Notes under the pieces: generated by a model
The model's database searches: none
Seen by the model: the letters and a program-made list of their open reading frames with translations, nothing else
What the model was told of the DNA's origin: nothing
Program-made: the position numbers and the translations under genes
Assembly: GCF_019801965.1 (NCBI RefSeq)
Contig: NZ_JAHVIA010000005.1
Coordinates: forward strand, 310,001 to 374,000
Direction of reading: 5' to 3'
Origin: Salipiger bermudensis
GTDB lineage: Bacteria > Pseudomonadota > Alphaproteobacteria > Rhodobacterales > Rhodobacteraceae
DNA length: 64,000 bases
Part shown: in pieces, positions 44,353 to 53,013 of the stretch
Layout of the letters: each line of letters opens with the position of its first letter
Position numbering within the stretch: position 1 is the first letter of the stretch

Positions 44353-45279
44353 ATGCCGCTCAGATTCACCCTCCGCCAACTTGAATATTTCATCGCCGTG
44401 GGCGAGGCCGGCAGCATCGCTCTCGCCGCCGAAACGGTAAACGTGAGCGCGCCCTCGATGTCGTCGGCCATCGCCCAGCTCGAGGCCGGTTTCGGCGTGC
44501 AGCTCTTCACCAGGCGCCATGCGCAGGGCTCGGTGCTCACCCCCACCGGTCAGCAGTTCTTCGAGCAGGCCAAGCGGATCCTGGCGGAGGCCGCGAAGCT
44601 CAACGACATGGCCAATATCTACAATGGCAGCGTGCGCGGCTCGCTCCGCGTGGGCTGCATGCGGACCTTCGTGCAGCTGATGGTGCCGCAACTCCGCCGA
44701 ACCTTCGAGGACAAGTACGAGAATGTCGATTTCAGCCAGGTGGAGCTTGACCAGGCGCAGATCTTCGACGCCCTGGGCGCTGCCCGCATCGACCTCGCGC
44801 TGACCTATGACCTCGCCCTTCCGAGCGATATCGACTTTCACCCCCTGCTCTCGCTGCCACCCTACGTGATGGTCGCCACCGACCACCCGCTGGCCGACCG
44901 CAAGGAGCTCACGGCGGCGGATCTCGTCGAGCACGACATGGTGCTGCTCGACCTGCCGCACAGTTCCGATTACTTCCTGTCGCTCTTCCGCGCCCTGGGC
45001 CACCGCCCGCGCATCGCCGAGCGCACCTACGAGATCTCGATCCAGCGCAGCCTCGTGGCCAACGGTTTCGGCTTCGGCATCTCCAACATGCGCACGATCT
45101 CGGAAGCCGCGCTAGACGGCAAAATGCTGAAGTTCATCCCGCTGCAAACCCCGATCCCGCCGCTGCAGCTGGGCATCGCCATGTCACGCGCCGGCCACGT
45201 CTCGCGTACGATCCAGGCCTTTATAGATCACTGCCACGAGGCCGCCGACGCCGGCAAGCTGCCCGGCATCATGAGCTAG
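44353..45279 (+). CDS. LysR-family transcriptional regulator of the catabolic cluster
   Basis: A 308-residue LysR protein. Helix-turn-helix 1-62 (LRQLEYFIAVGEAGSIALAA, then APSMSSAIAQLEAGFGVQLF) and a substrate-binding domain from 90. It is the last gene of the plus-strand run and points the same way, so it may be transcribed with it or from its own promoter. It is the only regulator in 33165-45279 and the best candidate to control the importer and dehydrogenase genes. Confidence 0.88.
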   Translation: MPLRFTLRQLEYFIAVGEAGSIALAAETVNVSAPSMSSAIAQLEAGFGVQLFTRRHAQGSVLTPTGQQFFEQAKRILAEAAKLNDMANIYNGSVRGSLRVGCMRTFVQLMVPQLRRTFEDKYENVDFSQVELDQAQIFDALGAARIDLALTYDLALPSDIDFHPLLSLPPYVMVATDHPLADRKELTAADLVEHDMVLLDLPHSSDYFLSLFRALGHRPRIAERTYEISIQRSLVANGFGFGISNMRTISEAALDGKMLKFIPLQTPIPPLQLGIAMSRAGHVSRTIQAFIDHCHEAADAGKLPGIMS

Positions 45280-45366
45280 GACGGCCCCTCTCCCGGCGGT
45301 GATCGCACGGGTCACAGGCAGACCGCCGCGCCCGGGATGTGCGTCGCACGCCGTCTTGCCGCGCCC

Positions 45367-45450
45367 TCACGCGGCCCCGCCCGAGACCGGCAGGTCGGCG
45401 CCGATGATGGCGCTGGCGCCTTCGCTGAAGATCAGAGCAGACGCGCGGGA
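45367..45450 (-). pseudogene. C-terminal remnant of a short-chain dehydrogenase
   Basis: On the minus strand, directly left of the insertion sequence, the last 27 codons of an SDR remain: SRASALIFSEGASAIIGADL followed by PVSGGAA and a stop. The pattern matches the C-terminal ASxxxxG-x-LPVDGG block of the family. The body of the gene is missing across the IS, so the insertion, or a later deletion, destroyed it. Confidence 0.7.
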
Positions 45451-45483
45451 GAAAATTTCCCTATTATCCACGAGAAAAAGCAG
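45451..45483 (+). repeat. Left inverted repeat of the IS1595-type element
   Basis: GAAAATTTCCC then TATTATCCACGAGAAAAAGC and AG. It pairs with 47202-47235 apart from one extra C and an A/T shift in the outer part. Confidence 0.85.
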
Positions 45484-45604
45484 GGCTTCCGGGAACGCTC
45501 AGCCTGCGTGCCTCGCGAAGGTCCCGGCCACGCCATAACGTAGTCGCTTCCGGTTAGTAGAAATCAGCCAATCTTCTGGGTTCCCCCCGAAGCGAGGCCA
45601 CTCC

Positions 45605-46630
45605 ATGATCACCGAACTGAAGTCCGTCCGCGATGTCTGGAAGAAGATGCCGACCGAACGTCACGCGCGGCTCTTCCTCGAGAACGCCATCTGGGGCGAT
45701 GATCGGTTCTGTCCACATTGCGGCAGCTTGAGTTCGCGCCCGCTGCGCGGTTCATCCGTGCGCCCCGGCCTGTATCAGTGCATCGAGAAGGAATGCCGCC
45801 GCCAGTTCACCGTAACCACGAGGACGCCGCTCCACGCGACAAAGCTGGATCTCCGGACCTGGATCGCCGCGATGTTCCTCGTGCTGACGTCCTCCAAGGG
45901 TATTTCGTCGGTCGTGATGTCGCGCATCTTGGGGGTGAACCAGAAGACCGCGTGGAAGCTCGGCCATGCCATACGCGAGATGATGGATGATCGGCAGGGC
46001 ATTGCCGGCCGACTGTCGGGTGTGGTCGAGGTCGATGAGGCATTCGTCGGCGGCAAGCCGAAGTTCCGCCATGGCGTCAAGAACAAGCGGGGTCGAGGAA
46101 CAGGCAAACCGATCGCGCTCGTTGCTGCGGCGCGAAACGGTCAGGCTCGAGCCGTGCTCATCCCGAATGCTCAAGGGCGCACGATGAAGCCCATCATCGA
46201 GGGCTGGATCGACCCGACCTCGGCGCTCATCACCGACAAGAACCCGAGTTACGGAAAGATCGGGGCATCTTTTGCCAGCCACCATACAATCCAGCACAAC
46301 AAGCGCCAGTATGCGAATACGAAGACCGGGGCGCACATCAATACCGTCGAGGCGGTGAACGCGGTCGTCCAGCGCGCTCTGATCGGCGTGTATCACCGTC
46401 TCGGACGGAAGCACCTACAGCGATACCTGGACGAGATCATCTGGCGGTGGAACCACAGGACCCCGGAGAGCAAAGTGCGGAAGCGGAAGTCTTCATCCGG
46501 CCTCTCAACTGCCGAGACCACGACAGTGTGGAGGCCGATCCCGGTTGTGGACCAGATGCGGGGCCTGCTCTGCGGAGCCGTCGGTCGCCAGATGAGACGC
46601 ACACCGTCGTGGGGTCTTCGGTGGCCATGA
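45605..46630 (+). CDS. IS1595-family transposase
   Basis: A 341-residue transposase with an N-terminal zinc ribbon (FCPHCGSLSS and QCIEKECRRQF) followed by the ISXO2-like DDE domain: VEVDEAFVGGKPKF (first Asp), LITDKNPSYGKIG (second Asp), and HINTVEAVNAVVQRALIGVY (third acidic/Asn part). The C-terminus ends GAVGRQMRRTPSWGLRWP, the group's usual tail. The frame is intact, so it may be active. The start at 45605 gives the normal N-terminus. Confidence 0.92.
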   Translation: MITELKSVRDVWKKMPTERHARLFLENAIWGDDRFCPHCGSLSSRPLRGSSVRPGLYQCIEKECRRQFTVTTRTPLHATKLDLRTWIAAMFLVLTSSKGISSVVMSRILGVNQKTAWKLGHAIREMMDDRQGIAGRLSGVVEVDEAFVGGKPKFRHGVKNKRGRGTGKPIALVAAARNGQARAVLIPNAQGRTMKPIIEGWIDPTSALITDKNPSYGKIGASFASHHTIQHNKRQYANTKTGAHINTVEAVNAVVQRALIGVYHRLGRKHLQRYLDEIIWRWNHRTPESKVRKRKSSSGLSTAETTTVWRPIPVVDQMRGLLCGAVGRQMRRTPSWGLRWP

Positions 46631-46697
46631 TCCCGTCACTGCGAAGGTCCGCTGACAGCCCATTGCCGTCGCTGATGCCATGACCTAACCCTATCGC

Positions 46698-47153
46698 ATG
46701 ACCACCTGGCGCCCAGCATCCTTCATTCGGTTCAAAGCCTTGGGCCTCCACTGGCGCGGCAACCGCCTTCTGGCGGCTGAGGTTCTGGATGATGCTGGCC
46801 GTGTGAAGGGGGTGCGCCCACTCGGCGGAACAGTTGATTTCGGAGAGACTGCGGATGCAGCCGTTGTTCGCGAGTTTCAGGAAGAGTTGGGGATCACGGT
46901 TAAGACACTTGGTCCGCCAGTTTTCATGGAGAACATCTACACCCATGAGGGCAGCGTCGGGCACGAGATACTGGCGATCTTCGACGTGGCATTCCCGCCT
47001 GATGCCTTTGTCGATAAGACACGCATTGAGTTCAATGAAGACAACGGCGCCACGTGTTTTGCTGAGTGGTTCGCACTCGACATGTTGGATATGCCTGGCC
47101 GGCCTCAACTCTATCCTGAAGGGCTGAAAGCTCATCTGCTAACGTCCTTCTGA
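46698..47153 (+). CDS. Nudix hydrolase, passenger gene of the IS
   Basis: A 151-residue protein with a complete Nudix box in GGTVDFGETADAAVVREFQE followed by ELGI, satisfying G-x5-E-x7-REU-x-EE-x-GU. It hydrolyses a nucleoside-diphosphate-linked substrate, which is not predictable. It lies between the transposase and the right inverted repeat, 67 nt behind the transposase, so it moves with the element. Its base composition is lower in GC than the flanking chromosome. Passenger Nudix genes may confer a house-cleaning or detoxifying benefit. Confidence 0.87.
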   Translation: MTTWRPASFIRFKALGLHWRGNRLLAAEVLDDAGRVKGVRPLGGTVDFGETADAAVVREFQEELGITVKTLGPPVFMENIYTHEGSVGHEILAIFDVAFPPDAFVDKTRIEFNEDNGATCFAEWFALDMLDMPGRPQLYPEGLKAHLLTSF

Positions 47154-47201
47154 CGGGCAGCGTTGTCCGCGAAGCTGTCACACGCGAACTTGGCGCGCCA
47201 G

Positions 47202-47235
47202 CTGCTTTTTCTCGTGGATAATAGGGGAAAATTTC
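47202..47235 (-). repeat. Right inverted repeat of the IS1595-type element
   Basis: This is the inverted partner of 45451-45483. Its inner 22 bases are identical, and the outer end reads GAAATTTTCCCC on the minus strand. Confidence 0.85.
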
Positions 47236-47401
47236 GGGGGGCGACGCGGTGCAGAGGGGATAGCCTCGATGCAGGCCGCGCATGTCTCTCGGTCATGAAG
47301 GCCCGGCAGATCGGGTTGTCGGCGAGACCCGGGCAAATCGAGGTGTTCGGGAGGCCTGCGGGCCGAACTCGTCGTGGAAGTCGCCGCCCCCAGTCCCGGT
47401 C

Positions 47402-48442
47402 TCACACCCCCACGGTCACCGTGCTCTGCCACTCGCCGTCTGCGAGGACGTGGCGCACCGAGCCGATATAGGCATTGCCGCTGAAGCGCGCGCCGAGGCC
47501 ATCGAGCATGAGCTGCTCACCTGCCACCAGCCCGAGATTGCCCGGCAGGCATATCTCGCCGCGGAACCGGGACAGGCGCCGTTGCACCATCATCGCGTCG
47601 GCCCAGGCCTGCAGCGTGTCGGGATGCATGGCGGAGCCGCTGGAGACGCTGCGGGTCACCGCCAGAACCTTGCCAAGCGCATCGCCCGTCAGGTCTCCCT
47701 GCAGGTTGACGGAGGGCTCTCCTCCGCGCGCGGTGATCCGTTCATGGCCCTCGGGATCGTAGGCCTCGATGACCACCGCCGCGTCTTGCGTGGCGGCATC
47801 CATCGTGAACTCGAAGCCGATGATGTCTATCCCGAGAGTCGCACTCAGGTTCGGCTCCCCAAACTTCGGTGCCGCCAAGGTGACCGTCCCGTCCGCGACC
47901 GTCACCACCAGCCCGTTCGCCGCAGCGATGCGCAGCATCACCTCCCAGGCGCTGTCGCCCTGCCAGAGCTCACGGGCCGACCTCCCGGGCATCGGGGCGA
48001 TATCCTGCCCGAGCCCGGCGTCGCGAAGGAGCGCGGTGATCACGGCGTCGTCGGCGGTGCCCTCGTGCGGGTCCGGGGCGGCGAGACGCGCGAGCTTTTG
48101 CACGATGTCGCCACAGGTGACGATCAGGGACGATCCCCGCTCGCCTCCCATGCGGATGGTCTGGGCCAGGAGGATGCCCTGAAACGCGTCGGCGTTCTTT
48201 CCCTCATAGCCAAGCCTCAGCACGATCTCGGCGCCTGGCACGAAGAGCGCCGAGCTGCTATGCGCGAAGGTCTGGTCCAAGAGGCTGCCGTCTTCAATCT
48301 CGATGCGGAGAGACGGCAGGCTATTGAGACCACGCTGAAGCTCGATCCGTCGGACGACGATATCGTCGCGAAGCGGGGTGCCGTCGATCAGGATCTCGAA
48401 CGAGGCCAGATCTGAATTGGGTGAGCGCACGGAACGGGACAT
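47402..48442 (-). CDS. Phage late control D / gp27-like tail-hub protein, orphan
   Basis: A 346-residue protein with the pattern of the GPD/VgrG N-terminal (gp27-like) hub domain. It has FEILIDGTPLRDDIVVRRIE at the start, ALFVPGAEIVLRLGYEG, the AWEVMLRIAAANGLVVTVADG turn (split here as AWEVMLRIAAANG and LVVTVADG) and the end VRHVLADGEWQSTVTV. Contractile injection systems and myophages use it between tube and spike. The OB-fold spike part of VgrG is absent, as in systems where it is a separate gene. No other tail gene is nearby. AGGAAAG precedes the ATG at 48442. Confidence 0.8.
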   Translation of the reverse strand: MSRSVRSPNSDLASFEILIDGTPLRDDIVVRRIELQRGLNSLPSLRIEIEDGSLLDQTFAHSSSALFVPGAEIVLRLGYEGKNADAFQGILLAQTIRMGGERGSSLIVTCGDIVQKLARLAAPDPHEGTADDAVITALLRDAGLGQDIAPMPGRSARELWQGDSAWEVMLRIAAANGLVVTVADGTVTLAAPKFGEPNLSATLGIDIIGFEFTMDAATQDAAVVIEAYDPEGHERITARGGEPSVNLQGDLTGDALGKVLAVTRSVSSGSAMHPDTLQAWADAMMVQRRLSRFRGEICLPGNLGLVAGEQLMLDGLGARFSGNAYIGSVRHVLADGEWQSTVTVGV

Positions 48443-48830
48443 CTGGCTTTCCTGTACAAGCGACGAGACCAGCGTCAGCCCCGCATCGCGGCGAAACCTG
48501 CGTGGCCGACACGCCGGCCATCCTCTGTTGTCGACCATAGTGCGAAGCGACAGCGGCCTTGGCAACATTCAAAGCCGCCGAAGCAACCCAGGTGCCGCAC
48601 TGCCTCGTCAGTCTCGCGAGCCGGAGAGCGCGTGTCTGCGCAGGGCTTAGAGAGGCACGTCGCGTGCGAGGACAGGAAACGGGAGCACATCCCCTCCGCC
48701 CTCCGTCCCATCACGCACCCAAGGCCCGCAGCCAACCCGTTCCTGCTCGGGCCGCGCGCCGAAAGCCCGACCGATAACAGCCGGTCGGCGCCGCCAGAGA
48801 CAGCTGCGAGAGCCGCGATGCCCGAAGGGG
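48443..48830. other. Gene-free stretch between the hub gene and the beta-propeller gene
   Basis: 388 nt. It should include the promoter of the tail-hub gene. A weak CCGACC/GGTCGG dyad lies near 48767-48785, just after the propeller gene's stop. No gene was recognised. Confidence 0.45.
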
Positions 48831-51347
48831 TCAGTCGCGGAGGATGCGCTCCGCGACGACCTCGGCGCGCGCCGCCTCGTCGAGCCCCGCCATCGCGAGA
48901 TCGGCCAGCGCCGCGCCGGTGGGCACATCTGCGCCGCGATAGAGCGCTCCCCCCAGAGGCGGAGCCTTGCCGGTGCGCCGATTGCCCTCCATGTCGAAGA
49001 GCGCCTGATCGAAGACCGGGTAATCGGCCAGCTCGGAGGGCAGCGTCTCGCCGCTCAGGATCGAGAGCACCTTCAGGCTGTCACCCAGCGTGCCTCGCGG
49101 ATCGGGATAGCCGATCGCGGTGCCGTCGCGCAGGAAGGCGTGTTCGCCCTCGCTGTCGAAGAAGCTCACGCGCCGCGCGCCGGTGGCATCGAAGATCACG
49201 TTTCGATCGCCCCCGACGAACAGGGCGTTGCCCTGCCGGTTGATCCCCGCCCCGCCGAGCGCCTCGACGCCATCCGGATCCCGCAGGATCGAGAAGGCCC
49301 GGGTCAACGCCTGCCCATCATAAAGATGCACCTCCAGCGCGGTTTCCTCGTCCTCCCGGCGCGACAGGCTGCGCAGGGCGAGGAAATTGCCGTCGGGCAG
49401 CCAATAAAGCTGGAACTGCGCACGCTCGGGCAGCGGCAGCGGCGTGACCGAGAAATCCGACAGCCCGACCCGGAAATGCCCCTTCGGGGTGTCGACCAGC
49501 ACGGCGCTGTCGTCATGCGCGATGCCGGTGGGCCAGACCACGCCGGCATAGCCCCTGAGCAGACGCTCGAGATCCGGAACCGGGATCGTCACGCTGCCGA
49601 GCCGCGCCCCGCTGCGGCCATCGAAGACATGCAGGCCGGGGCCGTCCATCTCGGCGATCACAACGCGGTCGCCGGTCGAGGTGAAGAGCGGGTCGTTCCA
49701 GGTCATCAGCTTCGCGCCATCCGGTTTGCGCAGATCGGCGATCAGGGCGCCGTCCGGCATCGCGTAGAGCTGCGCGCCATGCTCGCTCGTCGTGGCCATG
49801 ACGGCGCCGTCCGGTGCGACGATGGCGCTGGTGTGATGGGTTCTCGGGAAGGACGGCTCGTCGAAGGGCAGCCGCAGGACGCGGGCCGCCACGCTGCGGT
49901 AGAGCAGCACATGCGCGGCGGCGAAGCGCTCGAAATCGGCCTCGGTGGCGGCCTCCGGGAGCCCCTTGAGCGCCGCCCGGATCGCGCCCTGCCGATCGCC
50001 GGTCAGCAGCAGGCGCTCGGCCTCCCTCGCGAAGCCCTCCGAGGCCTCGACGGCGGCGTCGACGGAAAGAGCCGGCGCTGCCGCCGAGGCCGGCATTGCC
50101 ACGGCGGAGCCGCCGACCAGCGCAACCGCCGCCTCGTGTAGCGCGAGCCCGGTGGGAACGCTCTCGACCAGCGGGTGGGCGTGGCGCTGGGTCACGATGA
50201 AGCCGGCGGGCGCGCCGCTCGAGGCGTATATCGCCTGGTTGAAATCGACGAAATCGCGCGGCTCGGTCTCGAGCGGTGTGCCGTCGAAGGCGAACACCTT
50301 CACTTCGATGTCCGACATGCGCTCGGACTCGCCCGCCGCGAACCCGACCACGCTGCCGTTGCGCAGGAAGCTGAGCATGCCGCTGTCGAAGGGAAACTCC
50401 GCCAGCCGGGCGCCGTCGAGGCTGAACAGCACGGTCGAGAGATCCTGGCTGACCGCGAAGACCGGCTCGGTGAGCGACGCTTTCAGGGTCGCGTTCATCC
50501 GCTCGACGCCGGCCAGGATCGGCCGCATCGTGCCGTCGAGCCCGTAGGCCACGATCTCCGCGCTCTTGGCATCGCGGGACACGTTGGCGGCGAGCACAGT
50601 GCCATCGGAGGCCCAGGCGAAGGAGGTCACGAAGGGATCGGGGAAATCCAGCACCTTGGTGAGTTCTGCGACCGACTGAACCGACGAGCCGTCCATGCTC
50701 TGCAGGATGACATGCGCGCCATCGGGCGCGAACAGGATCTGGATCGCGTTGCCTGCAAGCCGCCCGAGTTCGGCGCCGCTCTCGGCATCGATCAGGATGG
50801 TCTGGCCGTCCTGCAGCGCCACAGCGCCGACGCGCCCGTTGGGCGAGAAGCCCGCCGCCCCCATCGACAGCCACGGCTCGCCGATGGGCTGCGTCGAGAC
50901 ATATTCCGCAAGGACGGTGCTGCTGGCCTGATCGATCAGCCGCATGGTCACGCGGGCGTTGGGATCGGTCGTGCCGGCGATCTGCTGCCCGACGAGAACC
51001 CGCCGCCCGTCCGGGCTCAGGTAGCCGGTGGTGAACAGGCCCTCGGGCCCGTCGTAGGTGATGCTGCGCGAGGCATAGGCGCGCCAGAGCGCCGACCACG
51101 CCTCCGGGTAGGATTCGAGATCCGCCTCTGTCGGCGCCGCGGGAAGGCCTTTCAGGGCCTCCACGAGCGCGCCCGGGCGGTCACCGCGATCCATCAGCAG
51201 ATCGATGGCCTGCGCGGCATGCGCGCGCGACACATCGGGCGCAGGCGCCTGCGCCACGGCCCGCGGCGCGAGGGCCAGGGTCAGCGCGAGGCAAAGCTGA
51301 AGCAGGGGGATGAGGGGGACTTTCAGGAAACGTGGCATCGGTCGCAT
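48831..51347 (-). CDS. Large exported beta-propeller-like protein with an internal duplication
   Basis: An 838-residue protein with a signal peptide (about 1-32, ending PRAVAQ-AP). It consists of two similar halves. Each starts with a helical segment (DRGDRPGALVEALKGLPAAP near residue 52 and TGDRQGAIRAALKGLPEAAT near 450) followed by repeated WD40-like strand units (YLSPDGRRVLVG, IVAPDGAVMAT, DAESGAELGRL, DGRSGARLGSV). Two seven-bladed propellers joined in tandem are likely, located in the periplasm or at the surface. No enzymatic motif is present. Upstream is a 480-nt spacer before the LacI gene. Confidence 0.8.
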   Translation of the reverse strand: MRPMPRFLKVPLIPLLQLCLALTLALAPRAVAQAPAPDVSRAHAAQAIDLLMDRGDRPGALVEALKGLPAAPTEADLESYPEAWSALWRAYASRSITYDGPEGLFTTGYLSPDGRRVLVGQQIAGTTDPNARVTMRLIDQASSTVLAEYVSTQPIGEPWLSMGAAGFSPNGRVGAVALQDGQTILIDAESGAELGRLAGNAIQILFAPDGAHVILQSMDGSSVQSVAELTKVLDFPDPFVTSFAWASDGTVLAANVSRDAKSAEIVAYGLDGTMRPILAGVERMNATLKASLTEPVFAVSQDLSTVLFSLDGARLAEFPFDSGMLSFLRNGSVVGFAAGESERMSDIEVKVFAFDGTPLETEPRDFVDFNQAIYASSGAPAGFIVTQRHAHPLVESVPTGLALHEAAVALVGGSAVAMPASAAAPALSVDAAVEASEGFAREAERLLLTGDRQGAIRAALKGLPEAATEADFERFAAAHVLLYRSVAARVLRLPFDEPSFPRTHHTSAIVAPDGAVMATTSEHGAQLYAMPDGALIADLRKPDGAKLMTWNDPLFTSTGDRVVIAEMDGPGLHVFDGRSGARLGSVTIPVPDLERLLRGYAGVVWPTGIAHDDSAVLVDTPKGHFRVGLSDFSVTPLPLPERAQFQLYWLPDGNFLALRSLSRREDEETALEVHLYDGQALTRAFSILRDPDGVEALGGAGINRQGNALFVGGDRNVIFDATGARRVSFFDSEGEHAFLRDGTAIGYPDPRGTLGDSLKVLSILSGETLPSELADYPVFDQALFDMEGNRRTGKAPPLGGALYRGADVPTGAALADLAMAGLDEAARAEVVAERILRD

Positions 51348-51829
51348 CGGGACCTCACTCGCAAAAGGGACAGGAGTATTGGCTTGTCTGAAAATTCGCG
51401 ATGATTGTGAGCCAGCTCAGATTTCAGTCAACCCAAAGATGTCGCGCCGAGTCGTTTGCGCGTTCGGACGGCGCTCTCGTCTGCATCTGCCGCGCTCGGC
51501 CAAAGGTCTCTGCGCACGGCGCAAAGAGCCTTCGCCCGGCTTTCTCGCCCGAGGCTGGACCCTGGCCACCCCCGCTGGCGGCAAGATCAGCGCCCTTGCG
51601 CCTGGCTCCGCGCGGGAAGGTCCTGCGCTGATGAAAGTCGCGCCCGAACGAGGGCGGGTGTCCGCGCCGATGTTGTCCTCTTGGATGCGGCCAGCCGCGG
51701 TTGCGACACCAGCCGGCAGATCGATCCGCGTCCCTGATCGATTTCGCGAAGCCGCCCGAGCCTGACACACGCCCCTCCCCCTTGCGAGCCATGACAGGAG
51801 CGGTCAGCGCCGCTCGGCAGAGCGTGCGT
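51348..51829. other. Gene-free stretch upstream of the beta-propeller gene
   Basis: 482 nt between the propeller gene start and the end of the LacI gene. Its open frames have Arg-rich, non-homologous translations and no ribosome sites. It should hold the propeller gene promoter. Confidence 0.5.
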
Positions 51830-52864
51830 TCAGGGCAGGTTCTCGCTGAAATAGATGTCGAGCTTCAGCGGCCGGGCCGGCGTAGCCGGATCGTTGAGAC
51901 AGGCGACCGCCCGGTCGAGCAAGGTGTCGGGATCCTGATCGAAGATCGCGTCCATCGTGCCCTCTAGCACCGCCTTCCGCGTGTCCTGCGTCAGGCCATG
52001 GCCGATGAAGATCACATCCTGACGCCCCTGCTCGCGCAGCGCCCGGGTGATGCCCCCCGAGGAGCCCCCGACATTGTAGATGCCGACAAGATCGGGCACC
52101 TGCTCCAGCAATGCGAGCGTGTGGCGATAGTTTTCGGCGGCGTCGTCATGGCCCTCGCGCATGCCGTGGACCCGAAGCTGTGGAAACAGCTCCTCCTGGA
52201 TGCTGAGAAACCCAGCCTCGCGCTCGGAATGGGCGCGGTAATGCCGCGAGCCCGCCACCAGCGCCACCGCGCCTGCGCTGCCGCCGGAGAAGCGCCCGAT
52301 CAGCAGGCCCGCCGTGCGTCCCACGGCGCGATTGGCGAGCCCGACATGCGGGATCCCCGGCACCGAGCCGAGATCGGAGACGATCGAGACCAGCCGCGTG
52401 CCCGTCGCCGCCACCTCCGCCGCCGCCTCGCGCACAACCGGGTGCTCGATGGCGAAGAAGGCGATGCCGTCGGCCCAGCCGGCATTGCGGCGCAGCGCCT
52501 CGGCCAGCGCCTGCGCGCTGAAGCTCTCGATGAAAAAGCAGCGCAGCGCCGGCCCGTCGGCACCGCCGCGCTCGAGCCGCGCGCGCAGACGCTCGCCGAG
52601 CAGGCGAAGATAGGGATTGGCGCCTGCCGGCAGCAGCACGACGATGTTGAGCGGGCGCGCCGCGCCGAGCCGGGCCTCCTCGCTTGCGCTCAGGAAGCCA
52701 AGCTCGCGCGCCGCCTCGAGCACCCGCTGCCGGGTCCGCTCCTTCACCCCCTTACGGCGGTTCAGCACCCGGTCGACGGTGGCCAGGGACACCCCGGCGC
52801 GCGCCGCCACGTCGGATTGCTGCGGCCGTTCGCCTGCGGGATCTTCGCCGCCATCGCCCATCAT
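51830..52864 (-). CDS. LacI-family transcriptional repressor
   Basis: A 344-residue regulator: helix-turn-helix and hinge in residues 15-70 (SDVAARAGVSLATVDRVLNR, GVKERTRQRVLEAARELGF) followed by a periplasmic-binding-protein-like sensor domain (NIVVLLPAGANPYLRLL, VGIYNVGGSSGGITRAL, VIFIGHGLT). It is the RbsR/sugar-type 2 sensor. It is divergent from the TRAP transporter operon across a 149-nt spacer containing inverted sequences, so it very probably represses that operon until its acid-sugar inducer binds. GAGGTG precedes two adjacent ATGs. Confidence 0.92.
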   Translation of the reverse strand: MMGDGGEDPAGERPQQSDVAARAGVSLATVDRVLNRRKGVKERTRQRVLEAARELGFLSASEEARLGAARPLNIVVLLPAGANPYLRLLGERLRARLERGGADGPALRCFFIESFSAQALAEALRRNAGWADGIAFFAIEHPVVREAAAEVAATGTRLVSIVSDLGSVPGIPHVGLANRAVGRTAGLLIGRFSGGSAGAVALVAGSRHYRAHSEREAGFLSIQEELFPQLRVHGMREGHDDAAENYRHTLALLEQVPDLVGIYNVGGSSGGITRALREQGRQDVIFIGHGLTQDTRKAVLEGTMDAIFDQDPDTLLDRAVACLNDPATPARPLKLDIYFSENLP

Positions 52865-52894
52865 TACACCTCAAAACCCATCATCTTATTTGCT

Positions 52895-52955
52895 TTGACG
52901 GATGCTGATGCAAAACGGTAGCGTTCGTCAATAGCTTCTCAATTTGAGTGAAATT
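52895..52955. promoter_or_regulatory. Intergenic dyads, candidate LacI operators and promoter
   Basis: TTGACG at 52895-52900 mirrors CGTCAA at 52926-52931. A tighter palindrome AATTT-GAGTG-AAATT occupies 52941-52955, 58 nt before the binding-protein gene. The second is the better operator candidate by size and position; which of them binds the repressor is not shown. Confidence 0.4.
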
Positions 52956-53013
52956 CACGAAACCCTCGCGAAGATCACATCAGAAAGCATCAAACCTTCA
53001 GGGAGGAGATCAG

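Larger units (their letters stand above)
45451..47235 (+). mobile_element. IS1595-family insertion sequence with a Nudix passenger gene
   Basis: Terminal inverted repeats are visible at 45451-45483 and 47202-47235: 22 inner bases are identical in inverted orientation (TATTATCCACGAGAAAAAGC plus AG) and the outer 10-12 bases are imperfect. Between them lie a complete transposase and a Nudix hydrolase gene. The 1.8-kb length fits IS1595-group elements, several of which carry passengers. No convincing 8-bp target duplication is seen, so one flank may have rearranged after insertion. Confidence 0.85.

Noticed and set aside
46437-47135. A 232-codon minus-strand frame in the insertion sequence
   Set aside because: It lies opposite the transposase end and the Nudix gene, both of which have complete motifs on the plus strand.
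45441-47245. An 8-bp target-site duplication around the IS
   Set aside because: The 8-10 bases outside the two inverted repeats do not match in any alignment I tried, so no duplication is claimed.
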